In this document: positions 17,576 through 25,541 of the stretch, one piece after another
Layout: every line of letters starts with the position of its first letter
Numbering within the stretch: the stretch's first letter is position 1
Assembly (NCBI GenBank): GCA_027310665.1
Contig: DAIDAJ010000105.1
Coordinates: 1 to 64,000, forward strand
Length of the DNA: 64,000 nt
Reading direction: 5' to 3'
From: Sideroxydans sp.
GTDB lineage: Bacteria > Pseudomonadota > Gammaproteobacteria > Burkholderiales > Gallionellaceae
Made by a program: the position numbers and the translations under genes
The notes under the pieces: generated by a model
Told to the model about the DNA's origin: nothing
Seen by the model: the letters and a program-made list of their open reading frames with translations, nothing else
Database searches by the model: none

Positions 17576-18040
17576 CTACTGCCGAGTTGGGGATTTCAGC
17601 CGCTGCTCCAGCCAGGCATCCACCGACCATTTCCCGCGACTCAGTATCAGCAACACACCCAGCAATACCCCCCAGCAAAAGTGCTGGAACATTCCCGCCT
17701 CGCTCAAGCCGGAAGCATAGGAATAGGCAGCGACCGCATTGAGGATGAACAACCCCGCCGCTGCAAAGCGCCCGAACAATCCCAGTACCAGGAATACCGG
17801 CAATGCCAGTTCGCCACCGGCCGCCATGTACGCAGCGACATCGGGCGGAAGCAACGGCACCTGATAGACATCACTGAACAGGTACAGCGTGCTGTCCCAG
17901 TTCTGTATCTTGGTCAGGCCGGATTTGAGAAACACGTCCGCAAGGTATAGCCGTAGCGCGAAATCCAGCAGCGGCGCCAGATATTCCGGCCAGTGTGAGG
18001 CTGTGTAATAGAACCTCGTCAGGCGTGATAACAGTGTCAT
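17576..18040 (-). CDS. DoxX family membrane protein of bufferin operon (BufD/HvfD-like)
   Basis: 154-residue protein with four predicted membrane segments, the DoxX fold: YLADVFLKSGLTKIQNWDST near residue 32, then LALPVFLVLGLFGRFAAAG and HFCWGVLLGVLLILSRGK. Its ATG overlaps the stop of the DUF2063 gene (ATGA), making it the last of four genes after the DUF2282 precursor. DoxX members close many bufferin/hvf operons (named BufD/HvfD). A role in redox or export of the modified peptide is inference. Confidence 0.85.
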   Translation of the reverse strand: MTLLSRLTRFYYTASHWPEYLAPLLDFALRLYLADVFLKSGLTKIQNWDSTLYLFSDVYQVPLLPPDVAAYMAAGGELALPVFLVLGLFGRFAAAGLFILNAVAAYSYASGLSEAGMFQHFCWGVLLGVLLILSRGKWSVDAWLEQRLKSPTRQ

Positions 18041-18813
18041 GGTGTCTTCTCCAGATTGAAGTTCGCAAGAGTATTTTGTGCGACCAGCTTCAACAACGTG
18101 GCTTGCAAATCGAAATCCGGATAGTGCTCCAGCGTAGTAACCGTAGCATCGCCCAATCGCGCACCGGCCTGTATGCCCTGCAACCAAACGGCTTCGGCTT
18201 CCGTCAGTTCACTGACCTGGACAATGTCATCCTTGCGGCTGACCAGCGCATAACCGGGGCCACCATCCAGATCGATATGAAAGTCTTCAGATGCACCGGG
18301 CTGATGGGCGTGCCAGATGGCTGCTATCGGATAATGCGAGCGCACCACATGACAGGACGGATGGGTATGCAAGACCAGATCCGGATATCGCTCGGGCGGG
18401 ACTTGTGCGAGTGCATTCAGGTCCAGCACATCCCCATCATCCGCAAAATAGGCGACATGGCACGCCCACTCCAGCGCCGCCACATCCGGCAGGTAAACCA
18501 GTTCCTTTGCCGGCTCGAAGGTCGCGATGAAGCCTGCCAGCTCCAAACCGAAGTGATGCAGGTTCGCACTGCGGGAAGGATGTTGCTCGATGTACTGCCT
18601 GGCAAGGAAGCGGAAGAAATCGTCGCCAACGAGTTGCTTGATGACCGGATACGCGCCCGCCAGCGCATCATGCAGGTTGCCGCGATAATTGTTGCGATAG
18701 ACCCCGAGCGCGGTTTCAGCGGAATAATCGGCATAGGCCTGCCTTATCCGCGGAGACGGCATATGGCCATGCACGATGGCCTGTGCGAAATGACTCAGTT
18801 CGTCATGCAGCAT
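18037..18813 (-). CDS. bufC: DUF2063 protein, MNIO partner (BufC/HvfC-like)
   Basis: 258-residue member of the DUF2063 family that partners DUF692 enzymes and delivers the precursor peptide. The N-terminal domain shows ETALGVYRNNYRGNLHDALA near residue 32 and PVIKQLVGDDFFRFLARQYI, typical of the family; the C-terminal domain is less conserved. It overlaps the DUF692 gene by 11 bases and the DoxX gene by 4. In studied bufferin and Hvf systems this partner is needed for cysteine modification. Confidence 0.9.
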   Translation of the reverse strand: MLHDELSHFAQAIVHGHMPSPRIRQAYADYSAETALGVYRNNYRGNLHDALAGAYPVIKQLVGDDFFRFLARQYIEQHPSRSANLHHFGLELAGFIATFEPAKELVYLPDVAALEWACHVAYFADDGDVLDLNALAQVPPERYPDLVLHTHPSCHVVRSHYPIAAIWHAHQPGASEDFHIDLDGGPGYALVSRKDDIVQVSELTEAEAVWLQGIQAGARLGDATVTTLEHYPDFDLQATLLKLVAQNTLANFNLEKTP

Positions 18814-19648
18814 GACACTCCTCCACTGCCTCCAGGCGCTGCCGGGCTTTTGCCGCCTCGCCCATCAGCACGGCGAGTTCGGGGATGTCGGTATCCCATT
18901 CGATCAGCGTGGGGCGCGGACCGATATGCCGCAGCACGGACTCATACAAGTCCCACACCTCGGGATAGATCGGGTGGTCGTGCGTATCCACCAGACAGCC
19001 GTCGCGCATGCTGTAGCCGGCCAGGTGGTATTCCTTCACAGCTGCTGCAGGAATGGCCTTGATGAACGCGTCGGCATCCACGCCGAGATTGCGCGCGTTC
19101 ACATACAGGTTCTCCACATCGAACAGGATGCCGCAGCCAGTGCGCTTCGTTAATTCTGCGAGGAATTCACCCTCCGTCATTTCGCTACGGGAAAAGGACA
19201 GATAGCTGGAGAGGTTCTCCACCAGCAATTGGCGCTGCAATCTTTCCTGTACCTGATCCACGCGCCGGGCGACATGGTCCAGCGCTTCGCGGGTATACGG
19301 GAACGGCAGCAGGTCGTTGATCACCATGCCGTCCGCCGCACTCCAGCACAGATGCTCGGATACGGCAGCGGGTTGCACGTCGGCGCATAGCCGCGCCAGT
19401 GCTGACAAATGGCCTGCATCGAGCGGCGTCACGGACGCCAGGCCCAAGCCGACGCCATGCAGGCTGACGGGGTAATGTTCGCGCACCCTGAACAGGGTAT
19501 GCAGCGGCGCACCCCCGCCGAAGAAATTCTCGCTATGGACCTCGACCCAGCCCAGCGCGGGCAAGGTATCCAGGACCTCGCGGTAGTGAGGTGCCCGCAA
19601 GCCGATACCTGCGGCAGACGGCAATGTATTGGTTGCGGGCCCGTTCAT
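18803..19648 (-). CDS. bufB: DUF692 multinuclear non-heme iron oxidase (BufB/HvfB-like)
   Basis: 281-residue TIM-barrel enzyme of the MNIO family (formerly DUF692), which uses clustered iron to oxidise cysteines of ribosomal peptides, giving heterocycles that bind copper in bufferins. Family segments are GIGLRAPHYREVL, WVEVHSENFFGGG near residue 36, SEHLCWSAADG, LVENLSSYLSF and DVENLYVNARN; the His/Glu/Asp in these supply metal ligands. The ATG shares one base with the stop of the precursor gene. Confidence 0.93.
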   Translation of the reverse strand: MNGPATNTLPSAAGIGLRAPHYREVLDTLPALGWVEVHSENFFGGGAPLHTLFRVREHYPVSLHGVGLGLASVTPLDAGHLSALARLCADVQPAAVSEHLCWSAADGMVINDLLPFPYTREALDHVARRVDQVQERLQRQLLVENLSSYLSFSRSEMTEGEFLAELTKRTGCGILFDVENLYVNARNLGVDADAFIKAIPAAAVKEYHLAGYSMRDGCLVDTHDHPIYPEVWDLYESVLRHIGPRPTLIEWDTDIPELAVLMGEAAKARQRLEAVEECHAA

Positions 19649-19911
19649 TACATCGCCTTCAGCATGCCGCCTGCGATCTTGTCGCAAGTGCCTTTGGGAA
19701 CGGCGACGAAGTCCATCGGGTCGTTGTTTTTGGTGGCCTGGCCTGCACAGGAGTGCGCGCTCTTGTTGCTGGAGCAATCGTTCTTGCCTGCCTTGGCGAT
19801 CCCGAAGCATTGTTCCATATCCATCTTCTTGTCTGCGGCACTCGCGGTACCTGCCAGACCGAGTGCCAACAGACCACCGATCGCCAACGTCAACATTTTC
19901 TGCTTTTCCAT
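19648..19911 (-). CDS. bufA1: DUF2282 bufferin-type RiPP precursor (BufA1-like)
   Basis: 87 residues with a Sec signal peptide (about residues 1-25, ending TASAA) that serves as leader, and a core with four cysteines at 35, 46, 55 and 76. The core reads [15 protein letters not shown], then AHSCAGQA, then [12 protein letters not shown], the DUF2282 pattern of BufA1. By homology, core cysteines would be oxidised by the DUF692 enzyme and the mature peptide would sequester copper in the periplasm. An AAGGAG site precedes the ATG. A SigF-type promoter lies about 110 bases upstream. Confidence 0.92.
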   Translation of the reverse strand: MEKQKMLTLAIGGLLALGLAGTASAADKKMDMEQCFGIAKAGKNDCSSNKSAHSCAGQATKNNDPMDFVAVPKGTCDKIAGGMLKAM

Positions 19912-20021
19912 TTTGATACTCCTTTTGCGGGTTGATGAAATTGATTGATAACGCGTTTCCAACGATGTTCGGGCCGGATTCGAAATTCCGATACACAGCA
20001 TCCTTCCCTCGCACCGATTGA

Positions 20022-20047
20022 TTCGGACAGACCGGAATTTTGGTTAC
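20022..20047 (-). promoter_or_regulatory. SigF-type ECF promoter for bufferin operon
   Basis: On the minus strand: GTAACC (20047-20042), exactly 16 bases, then CGAA (20025-20022). This equals the GTAACC-N16-CGAA consensus described for Caulobacter SigF. The cognate-type sigma and its NrsF-like anti-sigma are encoded 3 kb away. The -10 lies about 111 bases before the bufA1 ATG. Confidence 0.85.
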
Positions 20048-20103
20048 ACGACCGATGAAAATATTTTCAAACGGATTTCAAATCGAACCAGTCAGCGTGA
20101 TGT

Positions 20104-20730
20104 TCACTGGTAAAGCGCGGGAAACTGCTTGCGCAATTGCGTCAGCTTGGGCATGTCGTTGAACACGATGTAGGGCTGGTAGGGATGCAAGGCCAGATAG
20201 TTCTGGTGATGCTCTTCTGCCGGATAGAACTGTCGCAGCGGCACCACTTGGGTGACGATGGGCGCGGGAAAAACATGCGCCGCCGTGAGCTTGCCGATAT
20301 AGCTTTGCGCGGCCTGCAGCTGTTCGGTGCTGGTGTAAAAGATCGCGGACCGATACTGGCTGCCGGTATCGGGACCTTGGCGGTTCAGCTCGGTCGGGTC
20401 GTGCGCCACGCCGAAGAACACCTGCAGCAATTGCCGGTAAGTCACCCGCGCCGGATCGAAGCGAACCTGCACCGATTCCGCGTGTCCTGTGTTGCCTTCG
20501 CTCACCATTTCATAGTGCGCGGTGGACGCGTCTCCGCCGGCATATCCGGACACGACGCCGGTCACGCCTTTGACATGCTTGAACACCGCGTCCACGCCCC
20601 AGAAACAGCCCCCCGCAAACACCGCCGTCTGTTCGGCGGGTGCTGCGTTCGCATTCGGCAGGGCTGCGAGGCCCAGCACGAGACAGAGGATGCAGGACAA
20701 ATGACGGCTGACGGGTTTGATGGATATCAT
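20104..20730 (-). CDS. msrA: Exported peptide methionine sulfoxide reductase A
   Basis: 208 residues. A signal peptide (about residues 1-29, ending NANAA) sends it to the periplasm. The catalytic cysteine is C42 in FAGGCFWGVDAVF. EEHHQNYL near the end is also diagnostic. The mature part has only this one cysteine, so the sulfenic acid must be reduced by a partner; the thioredoxin-like fusion encoded 18 bases upstream is the obvious donor. It reduces the S-epimer of Met sulfoxide. Confidence 0.94.
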   Translation of the reverse strand: MISIKPVSRHLSCILCLVLGLAALPNANAAPAEQTAVFAGGCFWGVDAVFKHVKGVTGVVSGYAGGDASTAHYEMVSEGNTGHAESVQVRFDPARVTYRQLLQVFFGVAHDPTELNRQGPDTGSQYRSAIFYTSTEQLQAAQSYIGKLTAAHVFPAPIVTQVVPLRQFYPAEEHHQNYLALHPYQPYIVFNDMPKLTQLRKQFPALYQ

Positions 20731-20748
20731 GATGAGACTCCTTTTGAT

Positions 20749-22446
20749 CTAGCCGAAGGTGAAGGCAAACGCCTCCGCATCGGCATCCAGAAATTCGATG
20801 CGGAAGGTCAGGTTCCTGATCTTTCCGCTTTGTCGCACGAGCTGGTACAGGCGTTGTTCCTGTATCACCCCATAGCCTTCGGCGTCGGTGTCGGCACCGT
20901 GATCCTTGCCGGGGGCTCTTCCATCCAGGGTGACCCTGAAACGCACCGGCTTGCCGCTGTGCGAGCCCAATACCAGATGCAGGTCACGTCCGCGATAGCG
21001 GTAACTGATGGCGCCCCGGCCCGGCTGCAACAGCGCGGATTCCGGGCTGACCAGCCACGTGCCGCTGAGCGCCCATTGATCCGTCTCAAGCACGCGCGGA
21101 ATGCTATAGCGCCCCGGCGTATCGCGCCTGATCGCCTCGGGTGATACAAAATTCTCCTGACGTTTGTAGCCGAGATACGTCTCCGGGGATCGATCCACAT
21201 CCATTGCGGCCGCAGTCGCACCTGTTCCCGCGACCTGCACCAGGTCATCGTTCAAGGCCACGTCCCGATTCGCCTCCTTGAGCAAGGACTGGATCATCAA
21301 CTCGGTTTCCTGATACGCGCCTTCGCCGAAATGCTGATGGCGTATGCGCCCCTGGGCGTCGATCAGGTAATGTGCGGGCCAGTATTCGTTCCGGAACGCA
21401 TTCCAGATCACGTAATCGTTGTCGATCGCCACGGGGTATTTCACGCCCAGTTCGCGCACGGCCTGTTCGACGTTGTGCAAGTCTTTCTCGAAAGCGAACT
21501 CCGGTGCGTGCACGCCGACGATGACCAGACCCTGGGCCCGATATTTTTCGTCCCATGCCTTGAGGTATGGCAAGGTGCGCAGGCAGTTGATGCAGGAATA
21601 GGTCCAGAAATCCACCAGCACCACTTTGCCGCGCAACGTTTCTTCGCTCAGCGCCGGTGAGTTCAGCCATTGCGTTGCGCCATTCAAAGAGGGTGCCATG
21701 CCTGCTGCCGCGACCTCTGGCGCATCGGAACGCGGCGCCAGATGTTCGATCAGATGTTGCTCGGCAACCGTGGTATTTGCCGAAGTGAATTGCGCCAGAA
21801 ATCGCGTATCCCAGCTTGATGCGATCACGACGATGCCCGCCACCACCGCGACACCCAGCACACGCCTCACCCATTCTTCGACGCCGAAGCTGCGTTTCAT
21901 CCAGCCGATCACGCGGCCGCTGGCCAGCAACGCCACACCCAGAGAGGTCGCCGCACCGGCGGCAAACACCAGCAGCAGCAATGCGCTGTGCAGATTCGCG
22001 CCGTTCAGTGCCGCGCCCGCCAGCACCAGGCCCAAGATAGGCCCGGCGCAGGGCGCCCACAGGAAGCCGACAGCCACGCCCAGCAGCAGCGAACCTTTGA
22101 TGCTGCCCTGACTGTCGGCGCGTTGTTGCAGGCGACCTCCCAACACGACGAAAGGACGCATCATCCGTTCCGACCATGACGGGAAGATCAGCGCCAAGCC
22201 CAGCAGCAACAACAGCAGCATCGCCGCGTAGCGCCCGTATTGGTTCACTTCGACCAGCCACGCGCCGCCCACCGCAGCCAGGCTGGCCAGCACGGTGAAG
22301 GTCGCCGCCATGCCGAGCAGGATCGGCAGGCCGGAACGACGGAACGATCGCTCCGAACGCGCGAACACGAAAGGCAGCACCGGCAGCACGCAAGGACTCA
22401 GAATGGTGAGCACGCCGCCAAGCCAGGCGAGCAAAAAAATTAGCAT
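20749..22446 (-). CDS. DipZ-like CcdA-thioredoxin fusion
   Basis: 565-residue three-part protein resembling mycobacterial DipZ. Residues 1 to about 215 are a CcdA/DsbD-type membrane domain (LSPCVLPVLPFVFA at the start and LWAPCAGPILGLVL mid-way carry the paired cysteines that move electrons inward to outward). Residues of about 250-400 are a TlpA-like thioredoxin domain with active site YSCINCLRTLPYL. The last 130 or so residues are a beta-rich C-terminal domain (SYRYRGRDLHLVLGS). Inferred job: carry cytosolic reducing power to periplasmic MsrA/MsrB. It starts about 166 bases after msrB and is probably transcribed with it. Confidence 0.9.
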   Translation of the reverse strand: MLIFLLAWLGGVLTILSPCVLPVLPFVFARSERSFRRSGLPILLGMAATFTVLASLAAVGGAWLVEVNQYGRYAAMLLLLLLGLALIFPSWSERMMRPFVVLGGRLQQRADSQGSIKGSLLLGVAVGFLWAPCAGPILGLVLAGAALNGANLHSALLLLVFAAGAATSLGVALLASGRVIGWMKRSFGVEEWVRRVLGVAVVAGIVVIASSWDTRFLAQFTSANTTVAEQHLIEHLAPRSDAPEVAAAGMAPSLNGATQWLNSPALSEETLRGKVVLVDFWTYSCINCLRTLPYLKAWDEKYRAQGLVIVGVHAPEFAFEKDLHNVEQAVRELGVKYPVAIDNDYVIWNAFRNEYWPAHYLIDAQGRIRHQHFGEGAYQETELMIQSLLKEANRDVALNDDLVQVAGTGATAAAMDVDRSPETYLGYKRQENFVSPEAIRRDTPGRYSIPRVLETDQWALSGTWLVSPESALLQPGRGAISYRYRGRDLHLVLGSHSGKPVRFRVTLDGRAPGKDHGADTDAEGYGVIQEQRLYQLVRQSGKIRNLTFRIEFLDADAEAFAFTFG

Positions 22447-22494
22447 GATGATTGTTCCTCGTTACCGGTAATTGTTGAATTGTCCATCGTGGCA

Positions 22495-22585
22495 CAGCCG
22501 TTCGTGGTGAGCTTGGGGCCATTCATGGTTCGACAAGGCCTTTAGTCCTGAGCGCAGTCGAAGGATCACCACGAACGGCGGCGTA
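22495..22585. repeat. Dispersed TTCGTGGTGAGC-type repeat
   Basis: The msrB-dipZ gap holds CCGTTCGTGGTGAGCTTGG, CATTCATGGTTCGACAAG, and GTCGAAGGATCACCACGAAC, the first and last forming an inverted pair. A related block (CGTTCGTCCTGAGCTTGTCG and CATTCATGGTTCGACA) occurs at 62180-62330. Confidence 0.7.
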
Positions 22586-22612
22586 TTTGTTAACTCACCA
22601 AGTGGCCGGGAT

Positions 22613-23146
22613 TTATTTAGGTCTGGGCACGAAGCGCAGCGCCACGGTGTTCATGCAGTAGCGCAGCCCGGTCGGTGCGGGACCGTCGTCGAACACATGG
22701 CCCAGATGCGAATCGCACAGGGTGCAGCGCACTTCGATGCGCGTCATGCCGAACATGCGATCCGTGATGTTGCGCACGTTCTCCGCCGCGATGGGCTGCC
22801 AGAAGCTGGGCCAGCCGGTGCCGGAATCGTATTTGGTGGCGGCGTCGAACAGTGCGTTGTCGCAGCACACGCAGCGATACAAACCGGGTTCGTGCCTGTC
22901 GTAGCCGGGCTGGGAGAACGCCCGCTCCGTGCCCTGCTGGCGCGTCACTTCGTAGGCCAGCGGCGACAGGCGTTGTTTCCACTCGGCATCCTTGTTCACT
23001 TTGGTCAGGGTGGCCGGCCCGAGCAGCTTGCCATCATCGGAATACTGCATCACGGTCACCTTGTCCGCGGACGCTCCTGCATTGGAACGTGCCGAATACG
23101 TCAAAGCCATACCGGATAAAGCCATCAAGAATTGTCTGCGTTGCAT
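22613..23146 (-). CDS. msrB: Tat-exported peptide methionine sulfoxide reductase B
   Basis: 177 residues. The N-terminus MQRRQFLMALSGMALTYSA is a twin-arginine (RRQFLM) signal. The zinc-binding pairs are CVCC near residue 93 and CTLC near 139, and the catalytic cysteine is in GLRYCMNTVALRF. It reduces the R-epimer of Met sulfoxide, complementing MsrA. A SigF-type promoter stands 77 bases upstream. Tat rather than Sec export suggests it folds and takes zinc in the cytoplasm first. Confidence 0.94.
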   Translation of the reverse strand: MQRRQFLMALSGMALTYSARSNAGASADKVTVMQYSDDGKLLGPATLTKVNKDAEWKQRLSPLAYEVTRQQGTERAFSQPGYDRHEPGLYRCVCCDNALFDAATKYDSGTGWPSFWQPIAAENVRNITDRMFGMTRIEVRCTLCDSHLGHVFDDGPAPTGLRYCMNTVALRFVPRPK

Positions 23147-23222
23147 GATGTTGCCTCCTGTGCATTAGTCTCGTTCGATAGGAGAACCCAAACCAGTTAT
23201 GATTCATCCATTCGCACGTATA

Positions 23223-23248
23223 TTCGAAGCTGCCCGATAAATAGTTAC
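23223..23248 (-). promoter_or_regulatory. SigF-type ECF promoter for msrB-dipZ-msrA
   Basis: On the minus strand: GTAACT (23248-23243), exactly 16 bases, then CGAA (23226-23223). It differs from the bufferin promoter only in the last -35 base. It lies in the divergent gap between msrB and the sigma gene and reads toward msrB. Confidence 0.8.
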
Positions 23249-23267
23249 AAAAATCTCCGGGATCCTC

Positions 23268-23807
23268 GTGACGGAACAAAACGACAATCTGGAAACATTG
23301 ATGCGGCGGTCACTGGCCGGGGATCAGCGCGCCTACGCCGCGCTGTTGCATGAGACCACACGCCTGTTGCGCCCGTTCCTTGCCAAGCGCCTGAGTATCG
23401 CCGGTGAAGTTGATGACCTGATGCAGGAGATTCTGCTCTCCATCCATAAAGCCCGCCATACCTACGACGGCAATCGCCCTTACAAGCCCTGGGTGTATGC
23501 CATCGCCAAGTTCCGCCTGCAGGATCATCTGCGCGTCCATTATTCCGACCAGTTGCGCCATGCCCTCGATTTCGATGAACTCGAAGAATATTTGCTCGAG
23601 CCTGTAACCGAATCGTTGATGTCGTACGAATCCATCAGCGGGGAAGTGGATAAACTCCCCGAGAAACAGGCGATGATCCTGCGCTTCCTGCACCAGGACG
23701 GTTACACCGCCAGGGAAGTGGCCGAGAAGACCGGCATGACCGAGTCTGCGGTCAAGGTCGCTGCGCACCGCGCCTACAAGGTATTGAGAAAGAAGCTGGA
23801 AAGATAA
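23268..23807 (+). CDS. sigF: ECF sigma factor (SigF-like)
   Basis: 179-residue group IV sigma-70 factor. Region 2 includes GEVDDLMQEILLSIHKARHT (acidic DDLMQE, near residue 45) and region 2.4 Y...KPWVYAIAKF. Region 4 is LPEKQAMILRFL followed by the helix-turn-helix YTAREVAEKTGMTESAVKV. The start is GTG at 23268; no better start lies upstream. Its stop shares a base with the anti-sigma ATG. No copy of the SigF promoter reads into this gene, so autoregulation is not evident. The name is by homology. Confidence 0.9.
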   Translation: MTEQNDNLETLMRRSLAGDQRAYAALLHETTRLLRPFLAKRLSIAGEVDDLMQEILLSIHKARHTYDGNRPYKPWVYAIAKFRLQDHLRVHYSDQLRHALDFDELEEYLLEPVTESLMSYESISGEVDKLPEKQAMILRFLHQDGYTAREVAEKTGMTESAVKVAAHRAYKVLRKKLER

Positions 23808-24442
23808 TGGCAAATATCGACGATCTCGTGACGACACTTGCGCAGGATGCGGCGGCGGTAAAGCCTGCGCCGCACCCGTTCTTGCTGTGCTTCCAATGGA
23901 TGGGCGCGGCGGCAGTCTACCTTGCGCTCGCGCTGGCGATCTCCGGACCGCGTCCGGACCTGCTCGATCGCTTCCACCAGACCTGGTTCGCCGCCGAGAT
24001 CGCCGCGCTGCTCGGCGTATTCATCGTCACCTCGCTCAGCACCGCCTTGCTGGCATTTCCCGACCTGCACCAGAAGCGCCGCCTGGCCTTCGCACCCGTC
24101 GCCGCTTTCGCGCTGTTCGTGGGTGTCATGTTCCTTGCCTGGCGGGCCGACAACCCGCCCTCGCCGTTGCCGGTACACAGCTTCGAGTGCACCCTCAGCA
24201 TCGCGCTGATGACGCTGCTGCCCGCGGCATGGGCGTTCTATTCCCTGCGCAGATTTGCCAGCACACACTACCGGCTCGCCGGCAGTACGGCCCTGCTCTC
24301 TGCTTTCAGCGTAGGGGCACTGTGGCTGCGGCTGCACGAAGATACGAACTCCATTGCGCATCTGGTCGAGTGGCACTACTTGCCCATGCTCGTCATCGGG
24401 CTGGCAGGGCTGTGGCTGGGGAAAGTGCTGTTGAAATGGTGA
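23807..24442 (+). CDS. nrsF: DUF1109/NrsF-type membrane anti-sigma factor
   Basis: 211 residues with six predicted membrane segments, matching DUF1109 (NrsF) proteins that hold ECF sigma factors at the membrane. ALLAFPDLHQKRR is a cytoplasmic loop. Only two cysteines are present: C28, near the start of the first segment, and C128 in HSFECTLSIALM. Family members studied in Caulobacter sense metals through two conserved cysteines; here the later site, expected before the last segment, reads LRLHEDTNSIA without cysteine. Coupled to the sigma gene through a TAATG overlap. Confidence 0.88.
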   Translation: MANIDDLVTTLAQDAAAVKPAPHPFLLCFQWMGAAAVYLALALAISGPRPDLLDRFHQTWFAAEIAALLGVFIVTSLSTALLAFPDLHQKRRLAFAPVAAFALFVGVMFLAWRADNPPSPLPVHSFECTLSIALMTLLPAAWAFYSLRRFASTHYRLAGSTALLSAFSVGALWLRLHEDTNSIAHLVEWHYLPMLVIGLAGLWLGKVLLKW

Positions 24443-24615
24443 GCGCCGGAATAGCCTGAATAGTCAGCGATTTGTGCCGCACATCGGGCCGCCATCCCCC
24501 AAAATCCCCATGGCCGGCAAAAAAACAACCTTTCAGGTGCATTTAGATTTGTCCAATGCCTTCCATACCTGTACATTGGGGGCTCAAGCTATATGGCTGG
24601 TGTGGTAATGACCCT

Positions 24616-24870
24616 ATGAAAGAAATCCTGCAATACCTGAAAGCTCATGGCGAACGGCTCGATACCGACATCGCCGAAGCGACAGGAATCTCGCTTGCCA
24701 AGGTGCGGCTCCATCTGTCGGAACTTGCAGCCAAAGGCGAGATCATGGTGTGCCACTCGACCAAGTTCGAAAAGGGCAAGAAAATCGAAGGTATCAGTTG
24801 CCGCCTGGCCGGGTTCATTCCTCCGGCAGCACCCGGCCGAAAATCGAAGTCGCAGCTGAAGTTGTCATAA
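24616..24870 (+). CDS. Small winged-helix DNA-binding protein
   Basis: 84 residues. The first 65 read as a compact winged helix: EILQYLKAHGERLDTDIAEA, then TGISLAKVRLHLSELAAKGE, then a wing. It ends in a basic tail (PGRKSKSQLKLS). The ATG at 24616 is chosen because upstream codons lack helix-turn-helix similarity. No effector domain and no obvious target operon, so its regulon is unknown. Confidence 0.65.
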   Translation: MKEILQYLKAHGERLDTDIAEATGISLAKVRLHLSELAAKGEIMVCHSTKFEKGKKIEGISCRLAGFIPPAAPGRKSKSQLKLS

Positions 24871-25004
24871 TTCTCCGCACCGCCTTTCCCCGCAGTCATT
24901 ACTGCTCCAGCCTGTATGGTTTTCCGGCGTAGCGGTTCCTGCGACCGGTACATGCGCATGCGTGTCCTGATATAGTTATATCAACTCTCAGCAGGCCAGC
25001 AGCC

Positions 25005-25373
25005 ATGACCAGACATACCACTCCCGATCACGCACGGCTCGACCGCGTCGTCGCCGAAGCGCGCAAGCAGCGCGAACTGCGCGAGGCAGGATACCGCGAA
25101 CGGGCGCTCAAATTGTTTCCCTGGATCTGCGGGCGCTGCGGGCGCGAGTTTTCCGGCGCCCGACTGCGCGAACTGACCGTGCATCACAAAGACCACAACC
25201 ACGACAACAACCCGCTGGATGGAAGCAACTGGGAGTTGCTATGCCTGTACTGTCACGATAACGAGCACTCGCGCGTGATGGACGAGGTGGTCAGGGACAG
25301 GGGATCGGAGAATCACGGCACGGCCACCCATAATCCCTTCGCGGACCTCAAGTCGCTGCTGAACAAGAAGTAG
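25005..25373 (+). CDS. yajD: HNH nuclease family protein (YajD-like)
   Basis: 122 residues of the HNH fold. A zinc-knuckle pair CGRCG near residue 46 and CLYCHDNEH near 83 surround the core LTVHHKDHNHDNNPLDGSNW, with the catalytic His-His. It matches stand-alone YajD-type proteins of unproven substrate. Close spacing to neighbours is absent, so it looks monocistronic. Confidence 0.88.
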   Translation: MTRHTTPDHARLDRVVAEARKQRELREAGYRERALKLFPWICGRCGREFSGARLRELTVHHKDHNHDNNPLDGSNWELLCLYCHDNEHSRVMDEVVRDRGSENHGTATHNPFADLKSLLNKK

Positions 25374-25541
25374 ATTTCTTATAGTTGGCGCCTGCCTGTA
25401 TTTCGAACCACACGCCGAATTGCCGACAAAAACTTTTTCTTGCCAATGGCCTACGTATTTGCATCAGCAGTGCCGATAACTGCATCTCCATATAATCAGT
25501 GCATGTACCTTTACTTCCATTTCCGGCTGCTGAACTAGCTC

